Below are positions 48,494 to 63,600 of a stretch of 64,000 nt of DNA, piece after piece. The stretch covers positions 496,001 through 560,000 of the forward strand of contig NADL03000474.1 in NCBI GenBank assembly GCA_002205965.3. Direction: 5' to 3'. Numbering within the stretch: the stretch's first letter is position 1; the number at the start of each line of letters is the position of its first letter. Origin of the DNA: Kappaphycus alvarezii (Eukaryota; Rhodophyta; Florideophyceae; Gigartinales; Solieriaceae). The notes under the pieces are model-generated. The model saw only the letters and a program-made list of their open reading frames with translations. It had not been told where the DNA came from and did no database searches. A program made the translations under genes and the position numbers.

Positions 48494-51400
48494 AGCTGAT
48501 TTTCTCCTTCTTTTATCTTAAGTTAAGCAGTCCAATTACTCCTTAAGTAGAAAATTCTGATAAATAATCGTAGCCCAGGGAACCTACCTAACTCGACTAC
48601 AAAAGTACCACTGATGCTGCCACGGAAGTGGTAGAAGACAGTCCAGTGGGAATATTCAAGTAAGCATAGATTACTTTTGTTCATCCTTCCCAGCCATCCG
48701 TTTGAACTCTGTGTCGGCAGTTCCTAGACTGTCTGCACGATATTGCCTGAAAAGTTTCACTGCATGGATTCCGAATATTCAGTCTCTCGACCATCATATC
48801 AATATAGGACGATTCACTAAGAATAGGAATCTCTCGATAGCACAACAATGGGAATCTCTCGATAAAACAATAAAAATTGTACGCAAGAATGTGGCCGAGA
48901 AGGATCACAAACTGATAGAATTCAAGTCTATGGAGAGGATTTCCCGACCCAGAAAACATGAATAGTGCCACTTAAAGCTAATATTGTCAAGATAAGTAAT
49001 GATTTCAACTAGAAATTTTTCCCTCATAAGCGGCGTCTGATTCATTCGAGTATGCCATAATTAACCTTATAGCCAGTGCATATTTTCCCGTCAACATTTA
49101 TAGCAGAAGTAAGACCCTCTGGAATCTACCTCGGGAAGTCTTAACAACACGCATAAAGTTGATATTTCTTTGAAAAAGTAGGCTTCACCAATATTTAAAC
49201 CAAGAAATGAAAAGATCGGCCATACTGGAACGAAAGTTATTGCACAGTTGACAAGACCGAAGAAATACAGTCGTATTTCGTCTCGATAGCTCTCAAGGAG
49301 GAGGTTCTTTTATTGATATCTGTATGAATCCAACGCCTCTGATGTTTTACGACGGAGGGTAGAATGACAACTTGGTACTTAGTTTTATGATAAAAGACAA
49401 ATTATGCCCAGAAATTTGACAAGAATGGGCTTTTACTCAATAAGCCTTGGTCAGGTGTTGTTCAGAGGGCACATAACGATTATTTTGGGAATTTTTGACT
49501 ATGTACAGTCTCGTATAGAATTGAAAGCTGCAGTAATTGACAAATACCATGCGTTTGGAGTTATGGATGATATCATGTTAGATGGGCCCGCGTAGTCTTG
49601 TAACGAAACTGCGCTGTTCATGAGGGATATAATAAGCATAGTACACTAATTAATTCTCATTACCAACACTGAATGGCACAGTTTGAACCTTGTTGGAATT
49701 GTTCAACCATTGTTACTGGGTGTTATGAAAGAAACCGCTGCGAGCGGAAAATTTAGTTTTACCTGAGGTACAGCTTAACTGCAACGAGTGACCATAAATT
49801 GTTCCAGGTACCAATAGAGTATCCAATAATTATCTGTATTTTCAGCGTGAGAAAGCTGCTAATATCCCGAGTTTCTGTGTTTCAGGCGCGATCACACCTA
49901 TTTATAATACCGTTCGGTCCATAGACTCATTTTTCGTCACTATTTCCGACTTTCAACGAGAAAAGTTCATGAGCATCGACCAGCTTATTCAGCAGATACA
50001 AATTCTTCAACTAATAGTCATAAAATATCTGAAAGCTGTAATTGTTGCTGCTTCTCGTGAATCATTGCTGTAATTCTAGATTGAGTACTTCTTGCTGGTT
50101 GCTAGGTCTAGGTTACATACCGATGAAAACTTAATTCTCTGCTGGCAAGGACTGAGACAAATTTTTGACATTTTTTCAAACTACGTATTTACAGTCCCGT
50201 ATTTAAGAACTTAAAATCAAGAGGACTTACAAATAGCTAGTCTCAAGTTCTAAACAGGAGGGAAGCTTGACGAGAAGGATATACGATCTCATGTGATTCT
50301 TCAGGATACTGGAAGTCATATCGCTACGCTAATAAATCACTGAGCATATGATGAAGGGCCTTAATTTTTTTTGAAATGGAATACTCTAAATATTTAGCTG
50401 ACCAGCAACTACCAGCATATCAATATGTTAATAAAGTACTATTCCGTCCGATTTCATTACAGAAATTACTTCAACATCTCTTAGAGAAAGAACGCTACGT
50501 TCCTGAGCTTTGAAGAAGACACATCAATGATTCATTAGGGTCTATGGCTAAGAAACTTTTGGATCCGACTGTAGGTCACTTAGGACTACAAATGATAGTA
50601 TATCGTGTTATGCATCAACTCCGACGATTTTTCACTGAGTACTTCTACTCACATAATTATGCAACAATTGTACGAAATTATCAACCAGAAGAAACTCGCA
50701 AAATAGTTTAAATAATATTTTATGCTAGTCGCCAGGCTATTCAAATAGATATATTGGAAAAGGTCTCTGTATGAGTAGAGGATATATACTTTGTACGCTT
50801 CAAACCCTTTCTTCTTATGGATAGTTCATAGAAACAAATTTCTACAATAGCCAACCTTGCCATATCTTTCTTCGTAACAGAATCAAGGAGGGATCACAAT
50901 CAGGTGAGTCTTCTCATACGATTTTTGATTATGATAATCATAATGGATCTCTAAAGAAAGCACATAAATGAAGGAAAACAATGCGCTATTTAGGGAGAAG
51001 AATTCTTGATGTTGCGGTAGCCTCTATGTGAAAATATTTCTTTGAGCTCAGTGCTCCACAAAATTTCCATTCTTAGACATCAGCGCTTTATATTCTTCAA
51101 CTAAATGTGATTAGATATATTATAGATTAAATGTGATCGTTAAATATTGTTTCTTGATGGAAAAACGGAATACAATATTTCTAAATGAATCAGGGGTAAC
51201 AATTAAATTTCTAAAAATGGCCTTGGTTTTGTATGTAGTCTTCCTTGTAGTATGAAAAATCGAAGAGGATATCAATGTCCTGTCCAGTCAAATACTATGT
51301 TTTCACAATATAATATTATCTGAAATTGTATAGATATGTGTGAACTGTACCGCTATAATGCCACCCTTAAACATTGGTAGTCTATATTGCTTGTTTAAAT

Positions 51401-54400
51401 CAGTCTATTCTTCACTTTTTTAAAAAAATTACTTTCCCTATATTTCTTTCTCTTCACCACTGTATTGTATTTAGAATAAAGACATTTGCGAAAAATAAGA
51501 ACCCTTTGCGTCATCAGAAGTGCTGATAATTCCGAGTAAATCTAGAAACTTTTGAAAAAATATGAGTAAAAAAGTTGTATCGAAGGGCAGAAAAAGATAT
51601 TTGTGCCTCTTTCATGCCATTAATCAATCTCATCCCAACATGTAAGGCTATTGGACCTCAATTTCAATAATTGATAACATCTATCTAACTAAAAATCAAA
51701 GGCTTTACAGAAAAATTATTTAAGTCCTTTACATGATAAACTAAAATAAATTATAAACGAAAGCGAGCTTAATATGCGACCACAAATAGATACAGAAATA
51801 AAGGAAATAGATAAAAGCAGATTAAACACTTAGATAATTCTCAAATACTGAGTGAATGATTGCGCTTCAACCACTTTGCGAGAGTATGGGGCAATAAAAC
51901 ACCCTTTCAGTATTCAAAGCTCTTCGAAGAGTAAACAGATACCCTCATATTACAGATCCCCATGACATGAAAAAATTCCCTTGATCATACACGTATCAAA
52001 TATGATAATAATACAGCAAATCCACATTATTTATTGGAAAATATCCAAATTTATTTTCAAAACGTCTCCAATAAAGCTCTATACAGTCTGAAATATTAGA
52101 TACTGAAGATCCTGGACCGGCACATATCTTACCTTAAGAGGAAGTGAATCATAAAGAACCCCACAATAAATCATTGAAAACCCTTTTATTCATTCTCGAA
52201 ACAAGTAATGATCTATCATAAGGAATTAAAAAATAATGGGAGCCTATCATCAAGCCAAAATATCACCTTAAAAAAATGGTGCAATTTTATGACAGGGGTT
52301 GAAATACGTAACCAATAATAGAGCCAACATGTTTGCCTGCAACTCATCACCAGCATTAAATAATCCTTACTAACGTCATTAATTTTATAAAGGACAGATG
52401 TGGTGCAGAATTAAAATTTATCCGGGCCTCTTCCTTTCCCAAGGCTTAACTAGCAAATATTCGTCTTCCTCCACAGGATTAACAATTCAGATTGCTTTTA
52501 TCATCCAACTAAAAACGTATATATCTCCCAACGTGCTGCATTAGGTACTGTTCACACCCTTATCGACCGCCGTCCCGCCACTTTCTGCATGAAATATCAG
52601 AAAACTTAATGCAAACGCGTATAAATTGTCACTACCTCGATGAATATTGATCTTTTCCCATCCTGACATGTAAAATTGTCAGATTAATTTCCCTCTCTAT
52701 AAAATTTTGAGCGATAAAAGTGCAATGGAACAGCTCTTTTCGACAATCGCAGGCTAAATACCAGTAAAAAGTACAATTCATCTTTGGAAATCTGTTTTAC
52801 ATTTCTCACTGTATGGGAATGTTTTTCATCTGGCCTTTTACGGCTCTGGATCTGACTCATAATTTCATCGGCTATCAGTGGATACTCCAAAAGAACATTT
52901 ACTACTTCTGCTTTAATAAACTTAAAATATGGCATCACCTCTCAACAGGTCGGCAGTGCTCACAGAAATGAAAATAGCCAATCCTTCCCCCAAAAACGGT
53001 AAAGACAACTTATTGTCAAGAATACTTGACTTCAGAACAGTCTACGATCATTCATTACTCTACAAAAACCGCCCGTTGATGTTTTTATCATAATAAATCA
53101 ATTCCAAATATACATCATTGCGAAGAAGAAGATATTATGAGAATTGGTTTATTCTTTACGACGAAATGTTAACGTCGTATAATCTTTCGTCTATAATCTT
53201 TAACTTTTTCGCTAACCTACATCTCCATTTTCACCAAATCGTCCATCCAAAATCAGCAGAAACACTTCTAAATAAACTTCGAGAGGACCCAGAAGTCCAA
53301 TAAAACTTCAAAAACGTGATGGACTCCCACTTGACAGAGGATCCAACATCTACTACTTCTTTGAGGTCCAGGTGATGTTTTGAGAGGTGTCACATTTAGT
53401 CCGCAATTTTCATTTCCAATGCCTAGTAATACTCGCATACTAATAGTTGAATTTATTCATACTAACTTTTTTCCATCAATAGCTCAATCTTTTGCATTTG
53501 ACCTTTCTATTTAACTGAAAGAATTGAAATAATATTCAGAAATTTTACAACTTCAACTTATTTATGTATAATTATGAGCAGATTGCAAAATCCATTGCGG
53601 AATTATGGGGCGATCAATAATCTGGAAATAATGAAATTTCGGTATACAGTATTTTTAAAGCATTAAATTTTGCATTGAAAAGTGTTTCTGTAGGTCAGAA
53701 TTTTGTATTTTTCTTCTTATTGATTGAGCTACTGTATACTTAGGATTCAGTAAAAATTTCAGAGAGCAGCAGAGATTGATTTTGCATCGCGGCGCTCCAT
53801 TGAAATAATTGGGAGCACACGGCATGGAAGAAAAAAAGAAATTTCGTTCAATACGACGAAAGCATAGAACAATATGTTCCCCCTTTCGAAGGATAAGGAA
53901 GGTATCGTGAAAACTAAAGATTATGCAACGGATTTTTTGTATTTTAATCCCATTTATTGAGGTACTCTTTTGATTTTATCCTCCCAAAATGCTTAATGAT
54001 CCAAAACTTAAGTTTTATTATGGCATGATTGATTTTTTTGGGAATTTGTAAAATATTTGTAATGCTCTGTTGACATAATTCACCCTTCGGAATTTTGCTA
54101 TATAATATGAAACCTTCATTTGTTAAAAGTTTAAAAATATTGATCAAACACGGTACCTAAAACTGGTAATTCTTTTTCCGCTTGAAAGAGCTTAAACGCC
54201 ATTAAAAGCAGAATAGAATCCTGAACAAAAATAAATGACCTTTTTCCATACTTATTTTCCAAACGTAGCTATAACAGACAAAACCTGCAGTTCTGAGCAG
54301 ATTTTTTAATCAAACAAAAGCTCATGACTCAAAATTTATCTGAGTAGAGATGAGCGGTTTTTGAAATGGGCGATTTTTACCCGCCTTTTGGAAGTCAAAG

Positions 54401-57400
54401 CAGCGAAAAAAATATTTAGCGATGTTAAAAGGTTAAATGATATTCCAAACTTGCGAAACTGCAGGTAAGAACTTTTTATTGGCTTGTTCAAAAACTATTT
54501 CCACCTAAAATTTCCAACTTAATTAGAAATTATAATTCATCCCTAATGTTTTAATTAGATGATTAAATTTTTCTTTTAGCATATTTATGTGTGGAATAGA
54601 TAGTTTTGAACTCCATAAAAGGTTGATTTGTCGCAATCTAAGCGAAATTAAATATTCTCTATACCCTTTCGGATTCAAAAAACCATTCGAAGGATTTTTG
54701 ACCTACTTTCTATCTCAACTGTGTACATATGTATCTCATTTAAGGCATTTATTTTATCAAAAAGATGCTGAATATATCTTTGAGGCAACTAGATTGATTT
54801 AAACGACATTAAAAAGTACCCTATCTAGTTTCACATGGGTTGACACTGTTGAATTAGAGCTTTTTTAATTTTTGCTGTTTTAATTAGTCCTTAAATATAA
54901 TAGCTGAGGCCAAAAGTTATTTATCTTGAGGAATGACCTTAATGGATGATTAAATGTTGAAAATGGTGCTGATTAAAATTTTATATAATCAAATATGAAT
55001 AGTTTCAAACTACTGGATTGCAAAAATATGTGCTCAATCTGGTTAAAGACTGTTCTTTATAAATAACAGCCCTTGAAAGCGGGATTTTATAGGCCAAGAA
55101 GTTATTTCAAACGAATATATGCAGTCTAAATATGTGGAGGATTTCAATATTCGAACAGAAAATGGGGATGAGTTTTTTGTTTTTTCATGTTCAGAATATT
55201 CGCAGGAGATGTACTGGATCTTAACCTACTTTTTTTTGGTCCATTCTAAAGTTTGAAGTCCTTATGAAGGAGAGAGTGAGAACTCGAGTGTCCATTTGAT
55301 TTGATTTGTGTTAAATCAACTAAATCAAGCGATATTGTGCCGTATGTGTGAGTTGTCAAGACATAGAAAACCTTAATTCTCACATGCAATCGAGATTTCA
55401 GCTACAAGAAAGATATAGTCCTTACTTTTAAAAGTAGTTATGGTATAGAAAAATGAACGCTTCAAATAATACAAGAGGACAAGATACGACTTTTTGAGCA
55501 TCTATGATTTTTTTGGTTGCCGATAAAGTTATACTGAAGTGGTTTTAAAGTTCTTTCAATCTAGTTTTGAGTCATTTTCAGCCACCCGTGTCGCAGTACA
55601 AATTCTGCAATAGATATGATTTTTATTTATCTTTCTCCAGTAGAGAATGAAAAGCCTCTGCCTGCGGCTTACAGAGCTTAATAACATCAAAATACATGCA
55701 TCTAGATCAAATATACTTTTACTTAATCAAGATGGTAGATTTTTATCAAAGATTCGAGTACGTTTTCACGAATTTTTTGAAAATTACCTTTGATCGCTAT
55801 TATCTCTATTATAATGACAGGCTACTCTCGAAATTTTTTGATATTCTTCTCAACTTACTTTAAATTCCCTGTAACAGTACTAAAGTTTCGTGGCTAATGC
55901 AAAAAATAATATTTTGCATGTTCAACTAATATATTCACGCTTATAACTTTTTTATCCCTTTTGAAAACACCAATGTTCTCAATTTTAAGTTATACGCTTT
56001 ACTTATATCTTTGAGCTTTTTCTTTATAATTATTTACCATTATCATGCCCTTTTACTTTTGGTAAAAATTCTGATAGAAATATTTTGAGAAAAACCACTC
56101 GAGAAACTATTATGCCACTAAACGTTAATTTTTGGTTCCCGTTTAATCATAAAATTATGTTGTAGTACTATAAGGTGGATTATACATAATCACTCTATTA
56201 TAATTTCAGTTATTTTTGTCGAATAATCATATAAATCAAAACCATTGTGATGGGTTTTACTGCATTTTGTAATATTCTTCATTAAAGCGAATAGAAGTGT
56301 CCAACCAGGAGTTTCAGCTCGTCCGATGGCTGATTCTGTCTGGCTTCAAAATGTTCTGGAGGAAAATTGGATTGAAACTATTCAAGGGCATAAAATATGT
56401 CGAAGTTTAATTGTCGTCTGATGATTCTAGTTTAAGCTATTTGCGTCTCATAAAGGCTACTTCGGTATTATTTGAAAAATAATGTGATTCTAGTAGCTCT
56501 TCAGCAGTCTGACTCTTACCACAATCCTTGCAACTGCGCATTTTAATCGAAAGAACTTTGTCTAATTCTCTGTTAAGTATCGAAAACTCCGGGAACTATT
56601 TAGAACGAAGATAAACAATAAATATTTGTGAAACATAAATGCGGAAACGATTGTATTGAATAAAAATTTCTCCAAAATATTCATTGCGCATGCTGATAAA
56701 TTTCAAAAGACTTCCGCGCTTTACTCTGCTTGAGAAGTACAAAAAATAATTGCCTTGCACAATGATTTCCTTTTATGGTCCAATAGAATAACTATTATTC
56801 TTATTTGGACTAGAGCGGCACTTTATCGCAGTTTTATTCGATAAACACAAATAAGTGATCATTTTTTCGTTCTTGTGCCACTACGACTTGAAATTAGCCA
56901 TGAATTTCAAGGCTGTTTTCAATGATACTCAATAATACAGAATTATTCATGTTCTGAAATTCCGTAGACAGGATACGGTTAAATATGCTAGTATTTCGAT
57001 GATGTTATCGGATTTGAGAAGGTTGAGCATCACTAGTCTCTCGTGCTTTGCGTACAATCCCGTTGTTTCTCCGACTGGTTCCTTTGTATGATCCTCTGCG
57101 TTCTAATTAAACCCCGTATATGTACATCAAAATATAATAGCTGCGGTCAATCTCAAGAATTAATGTCTAATATCCTGCATATACCATATTAACCAGATAT
57201 TTTATTCAGTAGTTAGATTATTTATTGATCACGTCATACGGATCCGACTTTCACCTCCGACCATCATTCTCACTTGAATAGTGCCACAAGCAGCAACAGG
57301 ACTTCAACACCCTCCCTCGGCGCTTGGACGCATTTCTCACCCCTCAACAAGTTCCCAGTACATTGCAGAATAAATCACATAAAAACCATACTTTGTTTGA

Positions 57401-60400
57401 TCAGGACTAGAATCCGTCAAAATCGAGTTGGAAGCGTATTTCAATACGAAAAGAGTAATGTAAACAAAGGGAAATACTATATTCTAATTACCCGAGAAAA
57501 CTTAATCTTATAGTTTAAACTCAAGCGGTAGACTTCAGAGATTTTTTTCCATCTTGACACAGTCCAAAAGCTTGACAAGAATGTCCGAGACTTTATTTTC
57601 AGTTCAAAATTGCGAAAACCGAATAACTACAGAGTTAATCTGACCACTTAAATGATGATAATAATCTTAAGTGTGATTTCCGTATGGAGAAAACTGATAT
57701 CTTTAAACGGTAGAGAATAAGCATTGTTATGAACAAAGAAAATGTTCTGCTTCATTTTTACTTCCTTCGAGTTTCTGAAATGTGGAACCATATCGGAACG
57801 AAACTTTCGCACCCAAATTAACTACTTCAAGCCGAAGAAAAGAGCAACATATTGAACAGTAGATGAGTTATGATTTGCGATAATTTATCTCATGCTTTAT
57901 TCAACGTATATACAGTTCATCAGCACAATTAAGCATTTTTTTACACTACATAGTCCTTTTTTCATCTCAAGTTGTTTTAGCATATGTATTTATATTTGTT
58001 ATCCTCACAATTCGTCAAATTGACTTTTGAGTTAAAATTTACATGTAAAAATCGATTCATTTGCACAAACTCCTATGAGAGGAGGCTCTATCATTGGTAA
58101 CCCATGCTTCAATACCAGTTTTTCTTGAAAGTCCTTTGTTCATCATCCGATCTGGTGATTTTGGCTTTCAAACAAAGCGATATACAAGTTCTATTGGTCT
58201 CATTCAACCAATTTCTCTCATTTATCTGCTCAATATATAGGTACTGAGTTTTCTTAGTACTGAGTTCTCTTAATTCTTTTTTGGTCAGAGTGGAACTTTT
58301 ATCCCAGAAAAATTCATTTTTTCAAATATCTTCCCACCAAAAGCTTCATGCAATCATTCCTTGAGATCCCAGACAATTTGTTATAATGACTAAAAAGTAA
58401 TATCCTCAACATGATAAGCAACTCTCCACAATAATTCATGAAAAATACTCTCAAATTGATTCTATACTGCTTTTATTTCCAGTTTAGGATGTCTTTACAA
58501 AATACTGGCTCGAAATTTGGCTTTTCTGAAAATTTTCGTAGTTGTACTCAAGCAGCTTGCGTAAAAATCAAAAAGCCCTGATTTCCAGTAAATTCAGCAG
58601 TTTGCTCCATATACTGTAAGCCGCAACTTAGATGTTTCCACACAGATAAGCACAGCTCACATCCCCTCCTTTCTGCAAGCGAAAATTGAATCGGCTCAAA
58701 ACAAGCAATTGGTGCAAAATGAGGATATGCGACGAATGTAGAGCGGAAATTTAGTGATAAACTCTGATGAAGAAGCGGGCCCTGAGTATAATACATACAT
58801 TATAAAACAGCCGCAGACGACCGTAAGCAACCGTATACATGAAAATATACGTACATAAGGGTCAGCAGATTGATTTCTTCATACTAGTGGTGATTATGGA
58901 TCTCATATGGTTATAAAAGTAATATTTGGTAACTGGAGTTATTATTTAAGGAGCTTAGGAGCTTATTTGGGTCATTCTCTCCAAATTCCGATTTAATTAA
59001 CTAAAGTATGAATGAAAAGTCCATCTATGCGTCAGTAATTCTTTATCAATTTATAATACAGCTCATTTAATCCTTATATCCCATAATTGAGTGTGAATAA
59101 TCCAAGGAGCTGATACGAAATACTGAGGCCTGAGTATCAATTATTTATTTCTTTTTGGAAAGTATATTCTGAAGATATTAGTACTTCTTCCAGGTCCTAC
59201 GAAGTATAATTCGGTCCTTTTTGGAATCCCCCTGTCTCGGATGGTTATAAATTGGTGATGGAATGCGAAGCAAGTCTACCCGAGGATCAGTACCCCTTAA
59301 AAGTTTTAACTGGTTCTTATGTCCTATTGTAGGTTCGAGATGCTACCATAGACCAATTCTGGAGGCATGAATTTTCTAAGTTCTTTTCATTAGCTCATAA
59401 CTTCTGCTCTCAGACCGTTTCAACGCTTTGAATCAAATGTGAGAACTCTTTTTTGAGAATCCAAATCTTGTATAAATCTTTCCTCAATTATGTTACTCTA
59501 CAGAGCGTGAAGGGCTGTTTCAAGATTAAATTTTAAACTAGTGCAAACTACTTGACTGTCCTTACAATTTTTCCTCCAGCTATGTCCAGAAGATTGTCAA
59601 GAATCTTGTACCTGGTGACTTCTTTAGTGGACCGATTTTCGGCAATACAGTCGTGAAAAGTTGCCCTGATAAATTTCTGCTGGCGAAAGAAGCTTCCGCC
59701 ATTCCCCTTTGAGATAAAAACGTCACATAAAGGCCCTTATATTCAAATTTGTAAGTAGAAGACGGAGTCTGGGGAAGTAAAGTATTAATATGCATCACTT
59801 AAAATCAAGAAATGTTTTTATAAGGTGGATCGAATGGTATTTATTAGTGGGGGAATGGTGGATAAAAATGGCTACACCAAAGTTGCCGTCGTAAATTTAA
59901 TTGCAGAGGCGCAAGTTTGGAGTTTAGTCCAGAACCCCCACCGTTTCAGTTGTCTATTTGGGCTATTTACTGGCTAATGATGTATGAAGAATCTTTAAAT
60001 AGGTCAGAAATATCTACGACGGTACTCTGAGTACGGTAGATGTCAGCGAATAATTAATATCAAAATCAGAGAAGATCTTAGTCAATATTTGGCCCCATTA
60101 GGGTCCTTTATTTGTGAAAAAACTATATTTTATTTTAGGGTCGATTTTTGCGGACTTTAGGCCCTCGGTTCTTTTCAGGTAGAGATACAGTACCAAGATC
60201 CATGGCAGTTGAATGTCGGGAAGAATGCCCTTTCCGAGACTTTCCTTAGACCCGAGCCGACACATCCAAAAAATATATCAAGAAAAGATGACTGAAATCA
60301 TTCTACCAGTGAATATACAGTAATATTGTCAATTTCACACAGGAACCTCCAGAAATAGATCAGTTCATCAATTTATTTCTTATTTTTCCGCTCCTCAATT

Positions 60401-60667
60401 TCTGTCCTGAATTTTACTTTTGTGTCATTAAACCTAATTAACGCACAAAATTGCTCCAATAGTTCCATTACACATAGTGAAACATTTGTCTCCGGTCTTT
60501 CACACGAGCTGGAAACTAAGAAATGTCTATATTGACTAAATTTGCCTGAATAAGATGTTATATCGCTGTGAAAATGAAAAGATATCTCTTGCTCTCGATT
60601 TTCATAGCATTTAGAGAAAATGAGAAGCCAAAGACTCAAAAGTCACGAACGTTACCCTTATAGAGTC
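48494..60667. other. 12-kb AT-rich gene desert inside the inverted repeat
   Basis: No known gene, RNA or element was recognised on either strand. The longest open stretches are under 90 codons and have no family motifs (48,702-48,965; 49,404-49,595; 52,684-52,938; 53,118-53,303; 54,587-54,802; 60,373-60,639). Parts such as 49.85-50.07 kb (SFCVSGAITPIYNTVRSIDS) and 50.43-50.70 kb (KLLQHLLEKERYVPEL, then KKLLDPTVGHLGLQMIVYRV) read like protein genes broken by stops, so some of it is old coding DNA that has decayed beyond recognition. Confidence 0.5.
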
Positions 60668-63600
60668 CACAACTACGCCCCTACTTATCTGCGTGGTTAT
60701 AGCTATACTTCGTTCGTTGAAAAAGAAAAGTTCGCTCTTAGCAAGTAAGATTGCCTCCTCCTCCATTAATTCTAGCACATCCCCTTCTAATCCGTTTCAA
60801 CACTTTCTGATGTTATGTTTAGCGGCGGAGGTCTTTAATGTATTAAATTTTCCACATACATCAGATCTTTCGAACTTGTGATGCTAAATTTCAGTATGTT
60901 TCATTCTTTAGGCTTCTTTTAAGAATATCTGCAGAGTATAATCGCGAAAGACGCCATTTTCTCTTGGATTACTTGTATCAGCTTGGTTGAATCATTCTCC
61001 TTTGTGCCTTCCTTATCGATAGAAGCCAGGTCGCTAAGGATCTCATACATATTGTATATGTATTCTTTCAGTTTTGAGTCCTCCCTTTACTTCGGAAAAC
61101 TAAATTATATGGAGTAGGTTGAGTACTATTTGCCTGTTCGAAGTATTATGTGGCCAAGCAACTGCATCCAGTAGATTTTTTTGCAAACGATAGTCATCAT
61201 TCACTATCTTTATTATGTCCAGTGCCCATAGTTGTAATAAATGGCACCCAAGCGAGAATATTGTTCTTATTTCAACTTGGCACTTGACTTGTACCAGAAT
61301 TTCGGGGTTGAAGTTTCAATCCTTTAATTTCAAGATCTCTCGTTGAATGTATGCCTTCATCTGGATGCTGCAATGGATAAAAAAATGCATGGACGGTTGC
61401 ATAGAGATTTGTAATGAAGCTTACATAGTTTCTGTTATGGTTAGACGTGATTCCCGCAAAAACAATGTTAAACTACTTTACCCAACGTTCAACAACTAGA
61501 GTGAGAAAGCGGTTTTTGCTGCATAATCAATATTTCAATAACCTCAAGGTCATGCTCCGCCGAATATCTCCTCGAGGTGGTCACCTTCGCATCACTTCCA
61601 GTAAAGATCCTGCCAGATGACTTGGAAGAAAGTTAATACGGCTCCCACGCATCCCACAATTCGCAATTAATAAGTCCATTTTCCTTTTTGAATTGAACCA
61701 GCCTCATTTGCCCCTTAGGTGTGGAATTTTTCAGGTGGGATTCCGACAATGAAATGACTCGCCCTTAATATCTCCAATATGCGCTTTTCCTATAGTTGAT
61801 GCGAGGCTATAGATAAAGAGAGACACAGAAGTGAATAGTGCAGTCACGATGAGAAATATTTTGAAATTGTTGACGGGTTCGAAAAAGATTTCAGCACTCT
61901 GTTGCGAGAAACCCGCATCAGAAATATAGGTAAGACCAAAATTAACATGTTATGGTGGAAATTTCCATGTTTTCTTGGTTCTTTGTGGCAAATCATGCTG
62001 GGGTCACATCACATTAGGACTGCCGCGCAGCAGCTCTTGTAATGACAACTACGCATTGTAGAAATGCGTCCATTCTCGCCAATTTTATAATTCTAAGTCG
62101 TTGGTGTACTTACAGCTCTTCCGATTTAGAGCTCTCTAAGTTTATACTCGTGCGCTGTACAAATGCAAATCTCATGCTGTTGGTGAGTATATAAACCTGG
62201 GTCTTGCCTCCGGTTCAGGGATTAAGAAAAAGTAAGGAACGATCGGAGGTACCATATCTGATAATAGTTCGTGGCATATAAGCGGTTATAAATATCGTAA
62301 GTAGTAACGAAGGATTAAGCCCTTCTTGGCGGCTCCCAAAGAAAACTATCGATGTTTGTTGGAAAAATCAAATTTCCCATAAGTAATTTGTGCATAAACT
62401 TGAAGAAACTGCTGTTCAATACCCGTTGTAGGATATAATTTTGACTTCTTATGCATTCTGCAGACGTAAAGGAAAGACTAGGAGGAGACTGTCTGCACCA
62501 GGCTCAGAGATGACTATTTATATTTATATTTATCGATTTTCTAAGTGCAAAATGGGTTGAAATAAATCATAACGGAACATTTCCATTCTCTAACTATATG
62601 TTTATTAAATTACTTCTTATTTGCGAATTATTTGCGCGAGATTGCAAAGAACAATTTAACGTTCAGTGTAAACTTGATATTTTCATTATTTTTAACGCCA
62701 GTGGGATAAAAACACGGATCTGGATACTATTCTCTCCAAGATCTATTTGAAAAATAATATTCCAGAGAAATTAAATATTTCTCGTATGAAAATGTCGCTT
62801 ATGTTGGAATTTATCAATATTCCACCATGAGTAACTGTTTTTCTGGCGATTTATAAATGTAAAAACGTATCTTTAACATCGGTGCGGTCTATACCATCCA
62901 AAATTTCTCATTTGTTCTCTAAAATTGTGCTAGTATCAACTGTAAGTTGCTGTAAAACTTCTTGAACAACGATAAGATCCACTGGTGTAAGTTAATGCTC
63001 AGAAAAATAGTACACGACTATTTAGCAGATCTATAAGCCCAGCAGCAAATTTTGCTAGCTATAGAGGACATTTCTTAGTGCTCGATAAATTGAATGGCTG
63101 AGTTTTTTCTTCCTTGTGCGGTGTTACATGATTTTTCATTGTAGAAGTATTACCTATACGGTTGCTAGCCATTAAGCAGTACTCTGTCGGCTAGAATAGG
63201 AGCCGTACAAAATTATTTTGCTCAATTATCACAACTTCTGCCTACATCTATTGTAGAAAGGTGTCGTAGAATTTCAAAGCACACAAAGCAGAAAACGGCA
63301 GATTTTATACTGCGTTTAATTGTGATTTTATTTAATTTATTCTATATATTGTTCCACTTTATTTAATAAAAATAAAGTCAAATGCGCAATTAAATTGATT
63401 AAAAATCGGTGTAGTGTGTATTAAATAACTCAGAAGATCCAATTTCGACGTTACTTTGAATTTGAAAGTATTTATGGTAGCGAGACATTAAATTGGATGA
63501 TTTCACTACAGAATTCCAAAGAAATAAATTGAAATGGGGCCAATTTTTATGCTCATATCTATATTGAAATTTTTCACTTTTAGACGCGAAGTATTACGAG

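Noticed and set aside
48494-60667. Organelle DNA insertion
   Set aside because: AT-rich, but no photosystem, ribosomal, respiratory or tRNA gene could be read in any frame.
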